The notes below the pieces were generated by a model that saw only the letters and a list, made by a program, of their open reading frames with translations, was not told where the DNA came from and made no database searches. Made by a program: the position numbers and the translations under genes. From Pyronema omphalodes (Eukaryota > Ascomycota > Pezizomycetes > Pezizales > Pyronemataceae): 64,000 bases of DNA. Location: NCBI GenBank assembly GCA_024516155.1, contig JAJJXM010000066.1:62001-126000 (forward strand), given 5' to 3'. Below are positions 59,995 to 64,000 of the stretch, in pieces. The stretch's first letter is position 1. Each line of letters begins with the position of its first letter.

Positions 59995-61134
59995 TGTCAC
60001 GGCTCGAGAATTATTACCTTCCCCCTCCTCGTCATTCATTCACCTATTATCATTCGCTTCATTATCCAGCACTCGTTTGTTTATTTATTTCTATTATCCT
60101 TCGGTCTTCGATCATCACTCGTCACTCGCCTGGGTTAGGGTTGCGCTCAATTCCCAAATTGTCAAAAAGGTCACGTGACTTATCCCCAGGGTTAGGGGTC
60201 AGCTCGGATCCCTTTTCGGAAATTCCATACCTACGGTCTACCGATCATCTTATTCGATTAGATAAGATCGGTCACGTGTTCTAATCAATAGTAGATCAGT
60301 ATGCACGCGCACTGGTCTACTAATGTGCGCACACGTGACTAGGGCTAGGGCACGATCATCTTATCGATAAGATAAGATCTAGTCATGTGACCTTATCAGT
60401 ATTGCACCATCTTTCCAATCGCAGCTGATCTGGTTTCACGTGACTTGGGTTAAGGTTGCACCCGCACGCACACAAACTAGGGTTAGGTTTGTGACCGTAC
60501 GCGCACAGCTAGGGTTAGGGTTACGGACGCACGCGCACGATTAGGGTTACGGAAGCGCGCGCGTGACTACGCTTAGGGTTACGCTAGTGCGCACGCGAAG
60601 CACGCTACCGCGCACGCGAGTTACGCTATTGCGCACGCGAGATACGCTAACGAGCGTGCGACGAGGCTGTGCACGCAAACACGCTAATTTGGTACGAACG
60701 CGTTAGCGCGTCTAGAACGCGCAACCACGACCGCGTTGTTTACTTAGTTATTTTTCGGGAAAATTCTGCAAGTAGTGGCTCGGCGTGTAAGGAGGAAAAA
60801 TTGTATATAAGAGGATTGTTTCTTTGTTTGTTTATTTTGTTTTTCTTTTCTCCTTACACAGTTATTTGTTTATTTACAAATTCAAATACTTTGTCGAAAA
60901 TCTTTGTTTACGTCCTCGTTCTCGTCCCCGTCTTTGGATCTCTTTGTCCCTTGAAATCTTTGTTTATTTCCTTAACTTCTAAACACAGAAAGTCTTTAAG
61001 TTGATGCTAGACACAGCTTAAGAGTTTCTAACGTTGAAGTTATTATAAGGATATATCCATTGAACTCAAGAGTGAATAATTGAGAAGAGCCCTCAGGTTC
61101 TCCGTCAGCTATCTCTCCCCTGTTCGCCGTTACA
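59995..61134 (+). repeat. Ty3-E 5' LTR
   Basis: About 1,140 bp, TGTCACGG...CCGTTACA. Rich in CG, with alternating CGCGCACG stretches, CACGTG sites (60174, 60273, 60331, 60437 region) and telomere-like TAGGGTTAGGG motifs near 60348, 60478, 60511 and 60542. Right end confirmed by the truncated copy at 42056-42864. Confidence 0.85.
60804..60865 (+). promoter_or_regulatory. Ty3-E promoter core and primer segment
   Basis: TATATAAG at 60804-60811, then a T-rich stretch and TTACACAGTTAT at 60854-60865, the 12-base partner of the primer-binding site. Confidence 0.6.
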
Positions 61135-61136
61135 AC

Positions 61137-61148
61137 ATAACTGTGTAA
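61137..61148 (+). promoter_or_regulatory. Ty3-E self-priming site (predicted)
   Basis: ATAACTGTGTAA, two bases after the LTR, perfectly complementary over 12 bases to 60854-60865. Confidence 0.7.
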
Positions 61149-61197
61149 TCAAGACCTGCCGGCTCTACCGTCAACTCTCGATTACAACAAGCTTTAC

Positions 61198-61368
61198 ATG
61201 CTTCACAACCTCTGGTTCTACGAATTCATCAATCTATTACCGATCTTCCGTTCCCTCGAAAACCCCGTCGTCCTTGACGAAATCGAAATTGCTCGACAAC
61301 CCGGAAACGAATACGCAGCAACTCGAATTCAATATAACGACGAAACCAACATCTGGCACCTCCGTTAA
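61198..61368 (+). CDS. Ty3-E small ORF upstream of gag
   Basis: 56 residues starting MLHNLWFYEF and ending TNIWHLR. In frame with gag and separated from its ATG only by the stop and three codons (TAA TCC CTC GAA ATG). Shares Y-x3-R-x4-D-x-T-x3-H-x-R with ORF1 of Ty3-A, which also sits directly before the Gag start. No known domain. Possibly a small product or a re-initiation device; stop readthrough would fuse it to Gag. Confidence 0.5.
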   Translation: MLHNLWFYEFINLLPIFRSLENPVVLDEIEIARQPGNEYAATRIQYNDETNIWHLR

Positions 61369-61377
61369 TCCCTCGAA

Positions 61378-62496
61378 ATGGACCAAAACAACAAGGTCGT
61401 CGTGGCCCTGTACCTCAACGAAGCCGAAAGGTTAGAGGTCGAACAGGACCCTACGAAGATCAAATTGGTCCGTAACGCCGTAAAAGAATACGAACGAGAC
61501 TGTCAACTTAGGGACGACCTTCGAGCCGAACTCACAGAAGCTCGAAAGGACAACTCCCTCTACGCTCAACGAATTACCGATTTGGAAAGAGATCTCGAAA
61601 GCGCCAACGCCTCCGTTCGACTCCTACAAGCCCTTACGAAGAACGGCCCCCTTCCGAATACCCGTCCCATCGAATTACCCCACCCACCTGAGTTCTCTGG
61701 TGAACGCAAGGAACTCTTGAACTTCATCTCGAAGGTCAGGTCCAAGCTCGCCGGGGACTCCTCCCGTTTTACCGACGATCAACATAAGCTACGTTATACT
61801 TATGGATATCTCAAAGGCAACGCTCAGAATGAAATTCAACCCTACGTCCTTACAGATAAGATTAAGCTCAAGGACGTTGAGGCTCTCATTACAATTCTGG
61901 AAGCTGCCTTCGGAGACCCTGATCAAGTTGGTACTGCATCTGCGGAATTGGATAAACTTCAACAGGGCAACCGTGAGTTTAGCCAATACTACGCAGAATT
62001 CCAACGATTAATGGCTATCTTGAACTACGACGAAAACGCAAAAAAGGCTGCTCTGAAGCGTGGACTCTCTCGAGACCTTCAGACCAGTCTTGTTTACCAA
62101 GCCGAAGAACCTCAGAACTTCACCAAATTTGTGGATCTTTGTATGAAGCTAGATTACAGAATTCGAGCTCATTCAAACACCACAAAGCGGCACGTTTCTT
62201 CGGTCCCCAGTCGTTCCAGCTCCACGCCGTCTCGCCCGGCGTCCCACCCAACGAATACCAATAGTGGTAATTACGGATCGGCCCCCATGGACCTATCAGC
62301 TTCCCAAAAGGCTCAGAACCAACGCCGTCGTGATGAACGAATGGCTAAGGGACTTTGTCTTTATTGTGGATCAGCCGATCATTTCAAGAACGAATGTTCT
62401 ACGTTGGCAGCAAACAACTCCCGCAAGATTCGCCTAGCCGCCGCCGAGGTTTTGGATATTCCAACAAACCCCGACGTCGACCAGGGAAAAGAGTAG
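61378..62496 (+). CDS. gag: Ty3-E Gag
   Basis: 372 residues, ATG in good context (GAAATGG). Residues 30-90 are a charged coiled-coil-like helix. Capsid starts with LPHPPEFSGERKELLNF, homologous to DPPTFDGSN in Ty3-A, and includes FSQYYAEFQRLMAILNY. The zinc knuckle CLYCGSADHFKNEC is near 328-342. It ends CAG GGA AAA GAG TAG at the slippery site. All expected residues are present; it looks functional. Confidence 0.92.
   Translation: MDQNNKVVVALYLNEAERLEVEQDPTKIKLVRNAVKEYERDCQLRDDLRAELTEARKDNSLYAQRITDLERDLESANASVRLLQALTKNGPLPNTRPIELPHPPEFSGERKELLNFISKVRSKLAGDSSRFTDDQHKLRYTYGYLKGNAQNEIQPYVLTDKIKLKDVEALITILEAAFGDPDQVGTASAELDKLQQGNREFSQYYAEFQRLMAILNYDENAKKAALKRGLSRDLQTSLVYQAEEPQNFTKFVDLCMKLDYRIRAHSNTTKRHVSSVPSRSSSTPSRPASHPTNTNSGNYGSAPMDLSASQKAQNQRRRDERMAKGLCLYCGSADHFKNECSTLAANNSRKIRLAAAEVLDIPTNPDVDQGKE
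62484..62490 (+). promoter_or_regulatory. -1 frameshift heptamer, Ty3-E gag/pol
   Basis: G GGA AAA in the gag frame, one codon before TAG. The -1 frame continues open to the window end. Confidence 0.82.
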
Positions 62497-64000
62497 TCCA
62501 TCAACAGCCTGTTGGCTCTGTTGTTGGACCAGCCCCTGCCTCGTCTTTCGTTTCATCTCAGGAAATCGTTTATGTATCCGCTAGTTCTTTGTCAAGTAAA
62601 CAAGAAAACGAATTGGATGGGAATCATTTGGTCGTGCCATGTACACTAACTGAACACAATACCAAGATCGATACTCATGCTCTCGTAGACTGCGGATGCA
62701 CAGGAATTTCCTTCATGAACGAAGACTTCGCACGCCAACACAACTTCCCCCGTTATCAATTGAAAAACCCCAAAATGGTCGAAGTAATTGATGGACGACC
62801 TATTTCATCAGGAGACATCACCGAATACGTTGAAGTCGAATGTACAATAGGAGACCATCATGAATTACTAACTGCCTACGTTACTCGGCTTGGTCATTAT
62901 CCCCTCGTTTTAGGAATCCCATGGCTTCGTAAACACGATGTTACAATAAACTTCGCCGATAACGATATCAAATTCTCATCACCGAACTGCCTCCCCCACC
63001 GAACCACGTTAACACCCACCCCCGTTAAGGGTATTGCTCCGAAACAACAGAATAAGATCTGTGCCATTTCAGCTACGACGTTTCGACGAATTGTAAACAA
63101 TGCCAACAACCGTTACGGAAAAGTCGAACAATTCTCCTTATCTTTGAATGAAATCACCACAGCTCTTCAACCAGAGAAAGAGGAACCGGATCTTAAGACT
63201 ATTGTACCACCCGAATATCACCAGTACTTGGGAATCTTCGAAAAAGTCAACGCCGATAAGTTACCGCCCCATCGACCGTCGGATCACAAGATATCACTCG
63301 TCGATGGTTTTCAGCCTCCCTTCGGTCCTCTTTACTCCCTATCACGTCCAGAGTTGGAGGAATTGAAACGTTGGTTAGATGAGAACCTTACCAAAGGTTT
63401 CATCCGTGCTTCCTCGTCCCCAGCGGCCGCTCCCATTCTTTTCGTAAAGAAAGGCGATGGTTCATTACGTTTGGTGGTCGATTATCGTGGAATCAACGCC
63501 GGAACGATCAAGAATCGCTACCCTCTTCCCCTGATGCAGGATACCTTAATGAACCTTTCAAGAGCTAAGTGGTTCACTAAGCTCGACATTAGGGGGGCGT
63601 ATAACTTAATACGTATGGCAAATGGTGAAGAATGGAAAACCGCTTTTCGTACCCGGTACGGATTATTCGAATCATTGGTTATGCCCTTCGGACTTACCAA
63701 TGCCCCTGCTACGTTTCAGAATTTCATTAACGACGTATTGGCACCTTACCTTGATCGATTCTGTACTGCCTATTTGGATGACACCCTGATCTATTCGGAT
63801 AATCTCGAAGAACATAAACAACATGTTAAATTGATTCTCGAAGCCTTCGAAAAAGCAGGGTTACATCTCAAACCAGAGAAATGCGAGTTCCACCAGAAGG
63901 AAGTAAAGTACTTAGGACTCATCATTAGTACAGAAGGTATAAAGATGGATCCTGAGAAGATTACTGCGGTTCGAGATTGGGAATCTCCCCGGAACCTCAA
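62487..64000 (+). CDS. pol: Ty3-E Pol polyprotein (partial, open to window end)
   Basis: Frame entered by -1 shift at 62484-62490; no stop in the visible 504 codons. Protease VDCGCTGISF near 62688, followed by the VIDGRPISSGD and LGIPWLRKHD segments. RT from about 63250: PPFGPLYSLSRPELEELK, LFVKKGDGSLRLVVDYRGIN, FTKLDIRGAYNLIRM, VMPFGLTNAPATF and catalytic YLDDTLIYSD near 63775. It resembles Ty3-A Pol most closely among the families here. Thr after YLDD is unusual (Ile in the others). RNase H, integrase and any chromodomain lie outside. Confidence 0.9.

Larger units (their letters stand above)
59995..64000 (+). mobile_element. Ty3-E (5' part, open, runs off the window)
   Basis: 5' LTR 59995-61134, primer site, small ORF, gag, and pol open to the last base. 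Left target bases GGAAC (59990-59994). No stop is seen in 1.5 kb of pol, so the element may be intact. The 3' LTR should lie beyond the window, followed by GGAAC and the rest of Ty3-D. Confidence 0.88.

Noticed and set aside
1..64000. CRISPR arrays, rRNA, tRNA genes, bacterial features
   Set aside because: No spaced direct repeats with unique spacers, no rRNA stretch and no complete tRNA fold was noticed. The tRNA-like GGGCTCATAACC at 54749 is a primer-binding site only.

Overview
The window is a stack of nested retrotransposons from a filamentous fungus, with no recognisable host gene. The best guess is an ascomycete, possibly a Pezizomycete such as a truffle. The reasons are chromodomain-bearing Ty3/gypsy elements, a Tad-like LINE with an RNase H domain, extreme nesting, and several near-identical element copies that keep long open frames, which argues against active repeat-induced point mutation. 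The organism call is inference. Family names used here (Ty3-A to Ty3-E, copia) are local labels.

Layout. 1-362: unrecognised sequence and a scrap of Ty3-A pol. 363-17029: Ty3-A copy 1 (minus strand), decayed, carrying a 2-kb ORF1-only LINE (4190-6173) in gag and a complete but mutated Ty3-B element (7233-16120, target duplication AGGAT). 17030-17288 and 41072-42055: two halves of a dead LINE, split by Ty3-A copy 2 (17289-41071, target duplication CATCC). Copy 2 holds Ty3-B copy 2 (18419-26810, gag and pol open), whose 5' LTR is cut by Ty3-A copy 3 (26811 onward). Copies 2 and 3 appear fused by recombination into one chimeric interior, and that interior is split by Ty3-C (28621-36466, duplication GGGGG). 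42056-42864: truncated Ty3-E LTR. 42865-56098: a Ty3-B LTR split by a copia element (43104-54922), whose gag is itself split by a nearly pristine Ty3-A copy 4 (47936-54313, duplication GTTCC). 56099-56351: unrecognised. 56352-59994: decayed Ty3-D on the plus strand, interrupted at 59994 by Ty3-E (59995 to beyond the window end), which is open in everything visible.

How the genes work together. Each Ty3 family encodes Gag (capsid and zinc knuckle) and Pol (protease, reverse transcriptase, RNase H, integrase; chromodomain seen in A, B and C). In A (copy 4), C, D and E the Gag frame ends just after the heptamer G GGA AAA with pol in the -1 frame, a classic slippery site. Families A, B, C and E each carry, 1-2 bases inside the 5' LTR, a 9-12 base segment exactly complementary to a segment of their own LTR near the predicted transcript start. 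This is the arrangement of Tf1/sushi-type self-primed reverse transcription. The copia element instead has a site matching the anticodon stem-loop of initiator tRNA-Met (half-tRNA priming).

The most unusual items are: a third open frame in Ty3-C after pol, with a Cys/His cluster and a hydrophobic C-terminal segment encoded inside the 3' LTR and echoed in the Ty3-D LTR; GUG-initiated gag in Ty3-C and Ty3-D; and a small ORF directly upstream of gag in Ty3-A and Ty3-E.
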